From: Guyanagaster necrorhizus
Lineage: Eukaryota; Basidiomycota; Agaricomycetes; Agaricales; Physalacriaceae
NCBI RefSeq assembly: GCF_019112545.1
Contig: NW_025064880.1
Coordinates: 62,001-126,000, forward strand
Direction: 5' to 3'
DNA: 64,000 bases
Shown here: piece by piece, positions 32,803 through 46,026 of the stretch
Layout: every line of letters starts with the position of its first letter
Numbering within the stretch: the stretch's first letter is position 1
Notes under the pieces: model-generated
The model's input: the letters and a program-made list of their open reading frames with translations, nothing else
What the model was told of the DNA's origin: nothing
Databases searched by the model: none
Made by a program: the position numbers and the translations under genes

Positions 32803-34593
32803 ATGCTCTCTCTGCCTATCAGATCGACCAACACCAGTCTGCCACATCAAGGCGGTCTATGGAACAGGTTAAAGGGAAAAAACAAGGACGAAATGCAGAA
32901 ACAACAGGCTCTTGCTAGACAGCGCCTCTTGACACTATGTTTCGAAGACATGGAGACTGTTCGAATGGTGCGTTGTGTGGCCCACTGTTTCTCTGGGCTA
33001 GAGCTAAGCGCCACCACAACAGCTGCCCAATACCCTAGCCGTACGTCGCTTAATTCCCTATCTTGGTCGCGTCTAATATCGTTTCAAGGAACTCGACGCC
33101 GTCGCACGCGAGTGGACAAGACCGCCACCCGATGCCATGTTTTCTCTTCGTATACCCGTAGAGTATGCATCTTTGAACGCTGCTGTGAGTTCTATCAGGC
33201 GCTATTTCATCTCATTCAACTCAGTTCTTTTTAGCGCCTCATTTCCGGTCCTTACATCTATGTATGCAACCTTATCTATCCGCACAAAACTGTTTCAAAC
33301 GACTGATTTCGTAGCTTACCGGAGAAGACTCGTTTCAAATCGCCCAAATGGGGGTCCAGGGTTTGCGAGTCGAAATTGTCAGCGATGCACCCCCCCCGCC
33401 GGATGAACCACCGTACGTCTACTTCTCTTCCATGCGCTACCAACTCTAAGATGGGTTTCTCTCTAGCCCACCACCGTAAATTGCCGTTCTTTTCTATATT
33501 GATCATGAACCCTTAACCCATGATGTTCTCGTCCACAGCCCACCACCCGTTTTGGAGATGCCGGCGACCTTCAATCTAGAATTAATGCCCGGCCAACACG
33601 TTGCCCTCGACACCACCGTATCGTCGGACGAACTAGATATGGCTCGGATGGAAGATGGGACTACAGTTGACGGCATGTTTTGGGGTAAACTTGATATTGT
33701 CCATCAAGGTGACACACACAAAATGGAGTTCAGCGGGACTCGGCTGCAGAATGAGCAATATACTCCCGAGTTTATGTTTGATTCTCGCGTCATGACCAAG
33801 CTGGCTGTCGCTGCGAAGCCCACCACTGCGAGATGTCATCTCAGCCTTCTGACTCCCGACGTGCAATATTGTGATGTCATTCTCGTCTTCTCGCCTCTGT
33901 GGAAGCTGGGCATTACGTGGCCTCCAGCAGAACAGGTGGCCGATAATAAGGTAAAATACTTCTTGCGAGCTCATCCTGGTGGCGCTATGGAGCACTTTGA
34001 AAGTGAAATGGTGTCGACGGCTTTGTACTACGAAGCAATGTACGTTACGGCTTCCTATTCACGTCCATCATTTACTGACAGATTCAATCTCTTTCAGCCC
34101 TGAACCCGGCATGATGGATCCTAACGACTACATTGCCCCCCGTAACGGATATGCTATGTCTTTCCGAGATTTCATTCCTCACCTCATGAATGTGTTGGAT
34201 CAGCTTGGGATGTCTCTTTATGCCCGCACGAATTTTATTAAGTGAGTGGTTTCGCTTTCGATCGGAACGGAAGATTTACCTCTTGCACTCTTCTTTCTTA
34301 ATAGTACCAATATGGGTGCTTTCTCAGCACACAAGAATATAGCCTATCGATTCCTTCCTCCTCCAAAGATTGCCGCCGCTATCGATATTTCTGTAACGTC
34401 AGACCCATGTGTGTTTCTGCGGTTATTTCTTATCTGGCGAGGACTCTCCGATGATGATGTTGGCATCTTTGCCGGTGCAGGGGAGAAGGAAGCTAATACG
34501 GTTAACTGGAGACAAATTGTAGGGTGGACAGAGGAGTCAAAGGACTCGACTATGTTCAGGGTCCTGGAAACAGCCGTGCTGGAGGTGACCTAG
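32803..34593 (+). CDS. Conserved-looking protein of unknown function
   Basis: Starts MLSLPIRSTNTSLPHQGGLW and is built from about eight exons with GT-AG introns, giving around 450 residues. Readable blocks include ELDAVAREWTRPPPDAMFSL, RLISGPYIY, GEDSFQIAQMGVQGLRVEI, PATFNLELMPGQHVALDTTV, FSGTRLQNEQYTPEFMFDSR, VILVFSPLWKLGITWPP, GYAMSFRDFIPHLMNVLDQL and a C-terminal NWRQIVGWTEESKDSTMFRV. Composition is that of a folded soluble protein, with no signal peptide or membrane helix. I believe relatives exist across mushrooms, but I know no assigned domain. A Pro-rich hinge (PPPPPDEPP) splits it into two halves. Confidence 0.75.
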
Positions 34594-34970
34594 ACTTTGG
34601 AACTCTTTTTCTTTTCCATGCTTCTTTTTCTATCTCTCTGCTCCAGGACACTACTTGTCACTAATCGGGCGATATTACTGTTACTCTTGTCCCGTCCACT
34701 GTAGCCTTTTCTTTCTCTTGTCATACTAGTCTGGTACCTCACGACCCGTCCACGGTTTCTTGATGATTTCAATGTTCCATTGCTCTGTGGTATACGCTGT
34801 CTGTACCTATAGTAATAGTACCGGTAGTAGTAAATCTTTCCATGTTTTCTTAATTGTATCCACCTTGGCAGTGGCACCGCCCGTTCTGGAAGGTCACGGG
34901 ATGTGACATAACGCGTCTTCTGACTCGCGTGGCCAAGATAGTGGAGCGAACTTGTTCTTCACCCATCATC
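34594..34970. other. Intergenic region, no gene seen
   Basis: Holds the 3' flank of the unknown gene and the CMR1 promoter. Pyrimidine-rich and AT-rich patches only. Confidence 0.4.
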
Positions 34971-37137
34971 ATGGTAAAACTTTCTCAGTAGTAAGTCCTA
35001 CCTCTTGTCGTCATAGTATACGTGAAACTTTACTGGTATCCCAGCGAAATCGACCGTGAAGTCAATATCGCGCGGAACCGTGCTCTGCTTGAAGAACTTG
35101 AGCTCAAGCAAGCTGTTGAGGGCCTTGGATTTCCCACAAAATCCTCGAAATCTGCAACCAAGAAGCCCGTGCAGCCATCAAAAAAGAAGCAAATTAAGAA
35201 AGAGGACCAAGAACCCACCGTCCGGCGGCAGTCTGCACGTCTGCGGAATGTGACTGATCTTAATGAGAGTCCTTCGAGGAAGAGGAAGCGCGAGGTACGA
35301 TGTGTATCATCTTTGATCTCGAAAAAGCCTTATGAAAACGTAGGCCGAATTGGAGGAGCAGCGTGCGAAAGAGGCCGAGGAGCGTATCGAAGCAGAGAAA
35401 CGCGCGCGAATTGCCAAGAGGCCCAGGCATCAGGACTTGGAGCTCGCCACCACATTGGATGATGAAGATGCTCCGGAGAGGTTACGATTAGCAGATGTTT
35501 TGAAGGGGGTTTCAAGTACTTATGCCGAAGAAGAGGGCCGGATTATGAAGAGTGAGCTAGAGGACTTAAAGAAGGAGTTCAAAGGAATGCGCCTCGTATC
35601 TCGGGCCAAGGTGACGGAGAACCGCGTGTATAGTGCCGCCTACCACCCAGATATGCAGAAGGACCTTATCTTTTTTGGAGGTGAGTATCTCCGTCGCGCC
35701 GTTGTCAAGAGCTAAACTCGGGTAGACAAACACGGTCAGCTGGGTATTTGGGACGCGCAAGCTCCTCCAGAAGAGGTGGGGGATGAGGGCGGTGATGTTG
35801 TGGATGACGGCAACAAGGAGGGCGGTAAGTATTGGCGATTGCAAGTCCATTGGCCCGCTACTTCAAAGTCGGTAAGTTAGCATGGTGTCCTTCGATCTTA
35901 ATGCTGACAATCTTATAGTCTATTTCGTGTGTCAAATTCAACCCAGTCGACTTTCACACTGTACGTACAACTTTAATACACGACATCAGCTCCTCAATTC
36001 TCCTTAGGTTTATACAAGTGCCTATGACTGCACGATCCGTAATCTCTCCTTCACGACGGGAGTCTCCCGTCAGATATTCTCGTCTGATGAGACCCTTCTC
36101 TGCAGCATCGATCTGACGCCCACCGGGAACGAGATGTGGGTTTCAGATGCTGCAGGTGGGTTGACGCATCTTGATCTTCGGCAGCACCAATCAAAGGGCA
36201 CCTGGTATGGCTTGTCTGACCAGAAGATCGGATGTGTCAGCGTTAACCCGGTGCGACCAGAGTTTGTCTTGACAGCGAGTAACAGCCGTTCCCTCAAGTA
36301 AGTTTTGCCTTCTGTCTTTCAGAACACCACTGATGAACAACAAAGAATCTGGGATGTGCGAAAATTGAAGCCCTTGGGTACGCCACCAACTTCGTCGGAT
36401 AGTTCCGTTGTAGAGATTGGATTGGAGAGTGTGAACAAATTTGTGGAGTCTAAGAAGGGGCATGGGTGCTTGCGTGGCGAGTGGCGCCATGAAAAGTCTG
36501 TGAGCTCTGCATATTGGGATCCTCGAGGGAGGAGTGTGGTTAGTACGAGTTATGATGACTCTATACGCCGTGAGTGAATGCCATCGCATTGATATCCGTA
36601 GCTGATGGACAAGTAGTTTGGAATTTTGATACCACCGTGTTTGAGAAACCCGGTCCGTTTGGGTCATCTAAGCCGTTTAGTCGTATCAAGCATAATTGTC
36701 AGACGGTGGGTGTTGTGGTTCTCGAGTATTAAAAGCGAATTCAAATTCTGTAGGGCAAATGGCTGACGATTCTTCGAGCACAGTGGTCTCCGAATCTTGA
36801 TGCGCACCCGCATTTTACGGTATGTTAAAGGATTTTCAGCTAGGCGCCATTAACCCACCCCCAGATTGGGAACATGAATCATGCACTAGATATTTTTTCT
36901 GGCAAGGTTGGTGGACCTGTTTCTATCATAAACCATCTAAACCGCCAACAGGGCGAGCTCATCACAAGGCTTTCTGATAGCACTCAGTAAGTCTTGTCTT
37001 GTCGCGAATCGAACTTTGCTGACTGCGAGACTAGGATTTCTGCGGTCCAGGCAGTTACATGCTCTCATCCCAAGATCGTGGCTCGAGCTGTGAGTGGCAA
37101 CGCAAGTGGGCGATGTGTGCTTTGGGCGCGTGAATAG
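34971..37137 (+). CDS. CMR1: CMR1/WDR76-family WD40 protein
   Basis: Chromatin-linked WD40 protein (yeast Cmr1/Ydl156w, human WDR76) that prefers damaged DNA and works in the replication-stress response. The start at ATG 34971 reads MVKLSQ; an intron beginning GTAAGTCC after codon 6 joins to EIDREVNIARNRALLEELEL, recreating the family's N-terminus. A basic, coiled middle follows (SRKRKREAE-type text, then EEQRAKEAEERIEAEKRARI), then the seven-bladed propeller: DLIFFGDKHGQLGIWDAQ, ISCVKFNPVDFHTVYTSAYD, EMWVSDAAGGLTHLDLR, FVLTASNSRSLKIWDVRKLK, SSAYWDPRGRSVVSTSYDDS and, near the end, HPKIVARAVSGNASGRCVLW. The stop is TAG at 37135-37137. About ten introns. Confidence 0.93.
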
Positions 37138-37491
37138 AATGTACTTTGATTTGTCTTTGTTCCTCTTTTCCCGTCATGCAGATTGTCAACAGCTTTTGGT
37201 TCAATGAATGCGGTCCTGCAATGTTAGTCTAGTCGTCTCATGGTTCAGTGTTCGGCATGAAAAGCAAAGTCGTCCTGGAGGTGAATGCAAGCACACATAA
37301 TTTTGCTACTGGTTCAGCTCAGTTAGGGCTGGCTCACTTGTTTGCTAAGCCTGAGAGAAGTCTATGACGAAGGATACTGTTCTACATTTGCGACATAAGG
37401 GTCTGGTATGAGGAGAAGAGGACTGAACATCGTCTACGTGTCTTGTGGCGCTATTGTTTTTTTTTCCGTTGTTTCCCTCCCATCAACGAAC
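37138..37491. other. Gap containing two displaced esterase snippets
   Basis: At 37376-37398 the sequence TACTGTTCTACATTTGCGAC matches, with one mismatch, 38713-38735 downstream of the SGNH esterase gene. At once after it, 37400-37420 (GTCTGGTATGAGGAGAAGAG) matches 38934-38953 inside that gene. The two matches are adjacent here but about 200 bp apart at the esterase locus, so this is a rearranged remnant of an esterase copy. Confidence 0.5.
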
Positions 37492-37954
37492 ATGTTGCCT
37501 AGCATTCGTCGCTTCTTTACTGTCGGACTACCTGTGAAATCTTCTCCAACGCCTCAGGTGCTTCTGTATCCTGCTGGGGAAGGAGACGTTCTTAACAATC
37601 GATATTCTATCAAACGTCGTTTGGGTGCAGATTTTGGAACTCGCTCCACGACTTGGCTCATTAAAGACTTGATGTACCATCTGCTCTTTTTTGATCTTTT
37701 ACTTGTCAGCTGATGCCAGTTCTAGAACTGGCCACGACATCATTCTCAAAATCACTGGCGCAGACTCGACGGATGCGGGAAAATACTCCCATCTAGCATC
37801 GTCTCTGGCCTTTCGTCGCATCGTATCTCTTTCATTTCATATCGTGTCACTCTGGGAATGCGAGAATGTTGTTCTTACATGTATAAAGAACGGCTGTACT
37901 TCTTTTCAACAGGCGAAAATGAATATGTTGTCGTCTTTCTGTTTCCTTTGCTGA
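37492..37954 (+). pseudogene. Protein kinase N-lobe fragment
   Basis: ATG 37492 opens MLPSIRRFFTVGLPVKSSPT, then VLLYPAGEGDVLNNRYSIKR, RLGADFGTRSTTWLIKDL and, after a short GT-AG intron, SRTGHDIILKITGADSTDAG. This resembles the start of fungal SR-protein-type kinases (nucleotide loop, then a lysine in the ILKI position). The glycine loop is altered (LGADFGTRS) and no HRD, DFG or C-lobe follows; the frame drifts into unrelated hydrophobic text. Most likely a truncated, decayed kinase gene. Confidence 0.5.
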
Positions 37955-38324
37955 CGTGCCTTGCGGTATTTTGGGCGCTGCATTCCACATCATGGCCTCC
38001 CATGGGAGATGCTAATGCAGGATTTTCTTTCCGAGCATCTTGGCTCTGACTTCAAGTCCTTTGAGTGGTGGTATAGTTGAAGCACGTTATTCTGGAAAGC
38101 TGGCTGCAGCTAAGCGGCCAGCCTTTGTATTCACGTCCACGTGACTGGCTGTAAGTGCTGCCAGTGGCCACTGCTGCGTGGCGAACACCTCCTTCTCCCT
38201 CCCCTCATATCAAGGACGCCTAACTTCGTATAGCTGAGCCTTTTTGTTACTCCCCTGACACACTTTTCGCTTTTCTTTGTGTGGAATAGTCAGAACGAGG
38301 GTCCGTCGCGACATTCTTCAGGGC
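37955..38324. other. Debris between kinase and F-box fragments
   Basis: No supported gene. A short open stretch near 38006-38070 (FLSEHLGSDFKSFEWW) may be a further piece of the decayed kinase gene. Confidence 0.3.
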
Positions 38325-38617
38325 ATGCTGAATATGCCACTGGATATCTGGTTCGAAGTGAGAAGGAAATTATTTCCATGGATTGATGATTTCTGATTTG
38401 CCCCGAAGATGCTTGGATACCTGCCTCCTGACGACATGTTACGTTTGGCCTGCACCTCAAGGCAACTACGGAATTTTTGATGAATCCAGATTTATTATTC
38501 GTATGGAGCAAATCAAGAGACACAGAATCATACCCTGTGCCTCAGCCTATGACTGGGTACTCTGAACCAGCACGGATTAGTCTCTTGTTCGATCAACACT
38601 GTGACGTACGGGTATAA
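38325..38617 (+). pseudogene. F-box protein 5' fragment with a frameshift
   Basis: ATG 38325 gives MLNMPLDIWFE. A canonical GT-AG intron (GTGAGAAGG to CCCGAAG) joins to MLGYLPPDDMLRLACTSRQL, an agaric-type F-box. The next codons should read RNFLMNP, but a run of only five T at 38474-38478 causes a -1 shift and an immediate TGA. In the shifted frame the family text resumes: LLFVWSKSRDTES, then MTGYSEPARISLLFDQHCD. The zinc-knuckle region usual after this point is absent before the next stop. One base is missing, so a sequencing error is also possible. Confidence 0.6.
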
Positions 38618-38762
38618 TCCTTGTTTTACTACGACTGCACTGATAACGGACTACTGTAGACTCATGACACGGAGAGAATTCAGGAAAAAGTATGCTGGGA
38701 CTGAGGTGTTTATACTGTTCTACATTTGTGACATATTAAGATATGCATTCATCTGAAAGCTA

Positions 38763-39799
38763 TTAGTTGGCTGGGGTAACTTCACTGAGAAAGTCAGCGA
38801 GAAAGGCGGCAACAATGTCGTGGACGGCACTCGTGGGATGGAGGTGGTCGTACCAGATGGCGCCGCCGCGTTTGTGGATGTCCTTCTCTTCAAAGCCGTG
38901 GTCAACGGGGTTGTCAAAGATGGAATAAAAGGTCTGGTATGAGGAGAAGAGCATGACGGTGGTATCGGGATGAGAGGAAGAAAAGGAATTGAGTGCCGTG
39001 GCGAGGCAAGAATTCCAGTCGTGATAGGACACGCTGGCCGAGTCGGCAAGGTAGTAAGAGACTAGGCTGATATCAGCTCGTGTGTGTAATGAGGCAAGGT
39101 AGGCGCACTTGCGGGTGATTTGTGCATGGGCGGCACATCGATGAAGAGAAAGTTGCGAGCGCCAGCATCGTACAGCCTTTGCTGAATGTCAAAGAGAGTC
39201 TTGATATTGTCACTGTGATCCCTCGAGTAGCTGTGAACGAAAAAGTGAACGACAAAGGCGCGACTGAAGTAATAACGCTGACTGACGCGCAGTCATTGAT
39301 TCCGACCCAAGTCACGAACAAGCTGTCCTTCCCCGACCATAGTGCCCAGTCGGGTTTGGCACCGGCACCGTCAAGAAAGGAGCTGACCTGTGTCTGCACG
39401 CCGGACACGGTGTTGCCGCCGATGGCATAATCGTAAACGAGGAACGGGTTGGCGGTAAATTCGGGGTCATGTTCTTGGTCTGGCTTGTATCGAGGATGCG
39501 GGCAGTGTTTAGTTATAAGGTGCCCTACCCAGTTGGGTGCGTCAGGCTCGTTCCAGAGACCGCCCATCTCGCCAGGAAACGGCACTCCCAAGGGTAGGGC
39601 CGCCGACGGGCGGATATCTGGGCGACCACGAAAGTAGGCAGTGAGCACGGAGCTGTACGAGTCGCCACTGGCAGAGGAATGAGTGATATTCCTGAAAAAC
39701 AAAAAAAACAAAGGGATCGTACAAGACGAAGAGGTTGCGAATGGCGGGGAAGCCGGGCCACTGGGAGCCGATCTGGTACACCTTGGACATGGTAGTCAT
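38763..39799 (-). CDS. SGNH/GDSL hydrolase (CE16-like acetylesterase)
   Basis: Serine ester hydrolase, probably acting on acetylated plant or fungal polysaccharides or lipids. Catalytic blocks are in order: SASGDSYSSVLTAYF (nucleophile Ser in the GDS motif), YDYAIGGNTVSG (Gly/Asn oxyanion block), SLFVTWVGINDCA (GxND) and IWYDHLHPTSAVHD (catalytic Asp and His in the DxxHP motif). About five exons. The modelled start MTTMSKVYQIGSQWPGFPAI has no signal peptide, unusual for this secreted family. An alternative first exon from ATG 39845 (MVVVL joined to VYQIGS by a GTAAGC donor) also lacks one. One modelled intron is only 31 nt. Head to head with the membrane-protein gene. Confidence 0.85.
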
Positions 39800-39843
39800 C
39801 GTCAACCCTAATTTGGAAATCACCGCTTACTAGTACCACCACC

Positions 39844-40506
39844 ATGATCGACGAATACGAGATGCACGTCGTCGCAGCGCCCAAGCACCAACAGCCAGCC
39901 AAGGACGACAACTCGACAGTGCTATTTACATGGTCCTTGGCCTGCTCTGCCCTGTCAGTACAGTATTGCCGCCAATTCGCCTCTGACCTGTTTCCAGACT
40001 CACCATCGCCTCTGGAACACTCGTACTATCGCCCTGGCTCCTCCTCTTCTTTGCCTCCGAACACCGCGAGCTCACGTCCTTGGAATCGTTCCTTATGCTC
40101 CACCTTGGCATCTGCCTCTTCGCTGTGGCTCTCGCCTTGGTTCTCAACGTATGTCCCAGGCTCTTCCATGCTCGGTACCACTCACTTGTTTGCAGCACTC
40201 CCTTCTACTCCCACTCACCTTGTGCTCATTCATCTCATCGTTTCTCGCGTACAATACGACAGATGTCGGTTCTCTCGCCACCCTGACCTCTGTGGCGGCT
40301 GGTGTCATCGCCATCTGGGGTCTTTGGATCGTACGCCATCTGCATCTCTTATCAGCCCTGCCATAACACGCATATAGCTCGTTTTTGGGAATTCGTCTTC
40401 GATATCCAAGACCACCGGTGTCGATAAACACACTTCGTCCTTCATATTTGGCAACACCTCTTCAGCGTCCGCTGAGAAGAAGAGATGGAAGAGCAGACAT
40501 TCTTAA
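39844..40506 (+). CDS. Four-helix membrane protein, unknown function
   Basis: Begins [20 protein letters not shown]. Four exons (GT-AG introns of about 45-50 nt) give about 175 residues with four hydrophobic segments: [57 protein letters not shown] and [21 protein letters not shown] polar tail ends [10 protein letters not shown]. Such small four-helix proteins occur in fungal ER and other membranes. No named family is recognised. The start codon lies 44 bp from the esterase start on the other strand. Confidence 0.75.
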
Positions 40507-41542
40507 TCTACATCTGTAGTGAAAAGTATCTAACCGCGGCTCAGGAACTATCCAGCCGACGTCGGCTCCGTCGAATCCTCGTTATCCACATGCAACATCT
40601 CAGATGCAACTCAGATACTCCCCCAGATGCCCCGCGCCTTTCAGCGCCACAAACGGACTCGGATACGAGTTTCAGTCTTTTTTTTAATGCGGGTACACCG
40701 ACGAATCCACATGGGACTTCGTACTTCTTCTGAAATCATCGCCACTAAGCGCGCTGCCGGCGTCATTAGGCTTCCATTCTTCTTACAACGACGACAGTGG
40801 TTAAGGGCCTGAAACTAAAACCTTGTAGTCGTGAACTCAATCTCCAGATCTTAGGACCAATGCTTCCTTCTATTCCCTATTGCCTCGTGTGTGTTGGGCT
40901 AACATAATACTCTCCGCCTCTTTCCCGTCGCGTTACTTGACCTCATTTATCGCATGTAAAGGGGTCGTTGATGCCACAAGAAGCTCTATCATCTGTACCC
41001 TGTGCTCCGTACTTACGCCATTTTGCCTCGGTCATTGATTTCATATCTATCAGGATCTCTAGTTCTGCTAAAGTCCGGCTATGTCCTACATATGGGGTGC
41101 GCCAACTTCAAATTTCTATAATCGGATAGCTTGATATCACAGCATGAGACGGGCTGCTCATTTGGTACCAAAACCGAGACCCCAAACCTGAATTTCAATG
41201 AGCGATAATATCCAAATGATCTCGTTGTGGACCTTAGCTTCTGTCACGCAGGCTTGTTCTATCCGCAAAACTCGTATGTGCGGAACTTCGTGTAGGCGGA
41301 CGCAAAGAAAGATGGATCCAGACCTTGGGAGCATTCTACTCGCGCAACATTTCAGGTTGCAACCCCATGAAGCCAACCGGAACATGAGTAGAAACTCTGT
41401 GATTCGAACAGAACGTTTACAAGACATGTACGGTGCTCCCTTCTCCGAGACAATCCTCACTTCTATGTTTTTACAGAAAAATGTAGGAGTGAATATTATA
41501 TGTACTTTACATTCCTTAATATGCTGCACTAAACCCACACAC
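40507..41542. other. Gap of about 1 kb, no gene seen
   Basis: No supported gene on either strand; the longest frames lack motifs. Contains the 3' flanks of the membrane-protein gene and the RhoGEF gene. Confidence 0.4.
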
Positions 41543-43562
41543 CTAGATCGTTACCAGCTCGAGATAACTTGCTAAAGCCCACCCAACCTCGCCTCCAGCC
41601 TTGCGCCGTACCAACAAAAGCGAGTCGGGCTCTTCCGACTCACCATCGTCGACATATAGCAGCAGACCCCGACTCAGGTGGTCCTTTGGATGCCCTGCCT
41701 CCTTCAACACGTCAAGCGCTTCTCCTTGTCCATTCAGCGCCAAAAACGGATGCGAGTCATAGAAATACTTCTTCTTTGGAGGATCAAACGGGTACACAGA
41801 CCGGACAACATAAAGCGCCTCCTTTGCCTTTTCCTTCACATTCGGGTCTGAGAGTTTCCGCCGGAAACTCTTTTTCCGTGGTAATGATGGCATCGATGTT
41901 GACGGCCGGCGTAGCTTAGGCCTCAGGCTATCTAGCGCATGAGTCTTGGAGTCATCCATGTCATATTCGAATTCTGACCGCGTCTTGGACTTGACGCTCG
42001 TACGCTTGGGGTCTAACGATGACAAGACACTCCCAACTGCCGTGGTCGCATTGGACAAAGAAGAATATGCTGACGATGGAGACGGTGGACGAAACTGTAC
42101 ACATCGCATCCTCGAAAGCACCGCATCAACCTCTTCCCACCGATCCCACCAAACCTTGACCGTGTTCCCAGGCTCCATGCTTAGCATATCCCACAGTTCT
42201 CGCCAACCAGCATTGACCTGTTTCCAATACTCTTGTTCTGCCCGTGCAAGTCGAAAGACGCATCCGCATAGAACCCGATCAGCCTTTTCCACGAACAAAG
42301 GCAGCTCTTCTGCAAGCTTTCCCCGGAGAGCTACATAGTCCGCGGAAGCTTTCAGCAGCTCGGCCGAGGGGCGGTTCTTGTGTGAGACAGGCATATTCAT
42401 GAGATGGGTATGCAGGGGCAGTAGAGTATTTTGTAGTGTTTCAACGAGATGAAGGGGCTTGGCGGTCGCATCCAAGAGTTGGGAAAGTGGGGTAAGGAGC
42501 TCTTTGCTCAATGTTTGCGAAAGCGTCGTTGTCAGTGGTATCAGATGTATATTAATGAGCGTCATAAAAGCTTCAAACGAGTCTGATTGAACCTCTGTTG
42601 AGATACCAATGACGTTCCCGAATGAGTGGGCAAACGCGTGCAGCTGCGTGGAAGCCGCGGCCACTGAACGCGACCAGTGGAGGACGTTCTGGGCGAGCTG
42701 GTTGGAAAAGGACTGAACTCTCAGCAGACGGGCGTGATAGTTTGACATATCGCCGGTGGGAGGCAGGGCGGCAGTAGGACTAGGGCCCTTGACGCTCTTG
42801 ACGCGCACGACATTCCGATTGAGCATATCCTTGACTACCTCTGCCCTATGGCGCTCCTCGTTCACCCTGAAAGCGAGATCCTGCACCGCGTCCCTTGCCA
42901 AACGGAGATTGCCCTTGTCAGGGTGACCGTCGGGTGTTTCCTCATAGATGGTTCCGAGCAGCAGAGGGTATTTGAGGAGCCGCTGGACTGGCTTGATAAG
43001 GAGCGAATGGAGATCCCAGGCGCGCGACATGGAGCTGGCGATTGTTCGCGTTTGAACGTGGTAGGCGGTGAGGGCGGTTGTGACGGGAAGCGAGCGGAGA
43101 TGGCGGGAGGCGGTTTCATGGCGGGCGATGTAGGACTTGTAAGGGCGCTCCATGTCGGGCACTGAGCGGAGAAAAAGGGCACCAACAGTGTCAGCATCGA
43201 TGGCGGCCTTGAGGGCGTGATGAAAGTGGGTGGCAAAGGCAGAAAGGTCAGATATGTTGCCGAAGATGAGCTTGACGTCGGTGGACGTCATCGGAGCGTC
43301 AACGGTCGAGGTTAGGGTTTGGTCGCCCAGGTGTATTGGCTGACCTGCATTCTGCGTCAATTTTATCGTTCTCATTGCTCGGAAGTAACCCACCCAGGGC
43401 GAGCGGTATGTGTACCTGCCGTACCAGCGCGAGGTCAGACCCGTACGATTTCTCCGAGGAGAGCAGCTCCTGCAAAGCATGCTGTCTCTTCGTCACGACC
43501 GCCTCGCTCTGTTTCGGCGGCGGCGGCGGGCGTAGAGGCGACCTCGCTGGAAGAGGAGGCAT
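41543..43562 (-). CDS. Dbl-homology Rho guanine-nucleotide exchange factor
   Basis: Activates Rho-family GTPases (Rho1/Cdc42) that control cell wall growth and polarity. The start is MPPLPARSPLRPPPPPKQSE, a Pro-rich leader. The DH domain begins QHALQELLSSEKSYGSDLAL and, after one 49-nt intron, continues LGQPIHLGDQTLTSTVD, IFGNISDLSAFATHFHHAL and the diagnostic final helix LLIKPVQRLLKYPLLL. No clear PH domain follows; instead there is a long helical region (about residues 250-470), as in DH-BAR proteins of the Tuba type. A basic Ser-rich linker (RKKSFRRKLSDPN) leads to an SH3-like C-terminus (ALYVVRSVYPFDPPKKKY, ending GEVGWALASYLELVTI). About 650 residues. Confidence 0.88.
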
Positions 43563-43813
43563 GCTAGGTGGTCGTGGTCCGACGGCTGTCGGGTGTGACG
43601 GTTACACACCGTTACCTCGTCCCATGTGTCCGTCGATTTAATTAACACACCGTATTCGCTTTTCCAGTCTTGTCGTCGAACGGATGTTGGCAAAGGTAAG
43701 GAAACAAAAATGACAAAATGTAAGGAAACTTAGTCAAGTGGTTTCTAACGTTACGCCCCTACCCTGGTTTTCATTTTACAATCTACATATACAAAATAAT
43801 ACATACCGCCGCT

Positions 43814-45931
<2,118 letters not shown>

Positions 45932-46026
45932 GGTCGAAAGGGGCAGACAAGCAACGTCACCAAATTCAAGTCGCGCGGCGATCATGTGCATACAGCCTTG
46001 TTTAAAAATTACTCTCGTTCTTCATC

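Noticed and set aside
35022..35462. CMR1 starting at the in-frame GTG near 35022
   Set aside because: An upstream ATG at 34971 with a clean GT-AG intron restores the family's N-terminus ending in EIDREVNIARNRALL.
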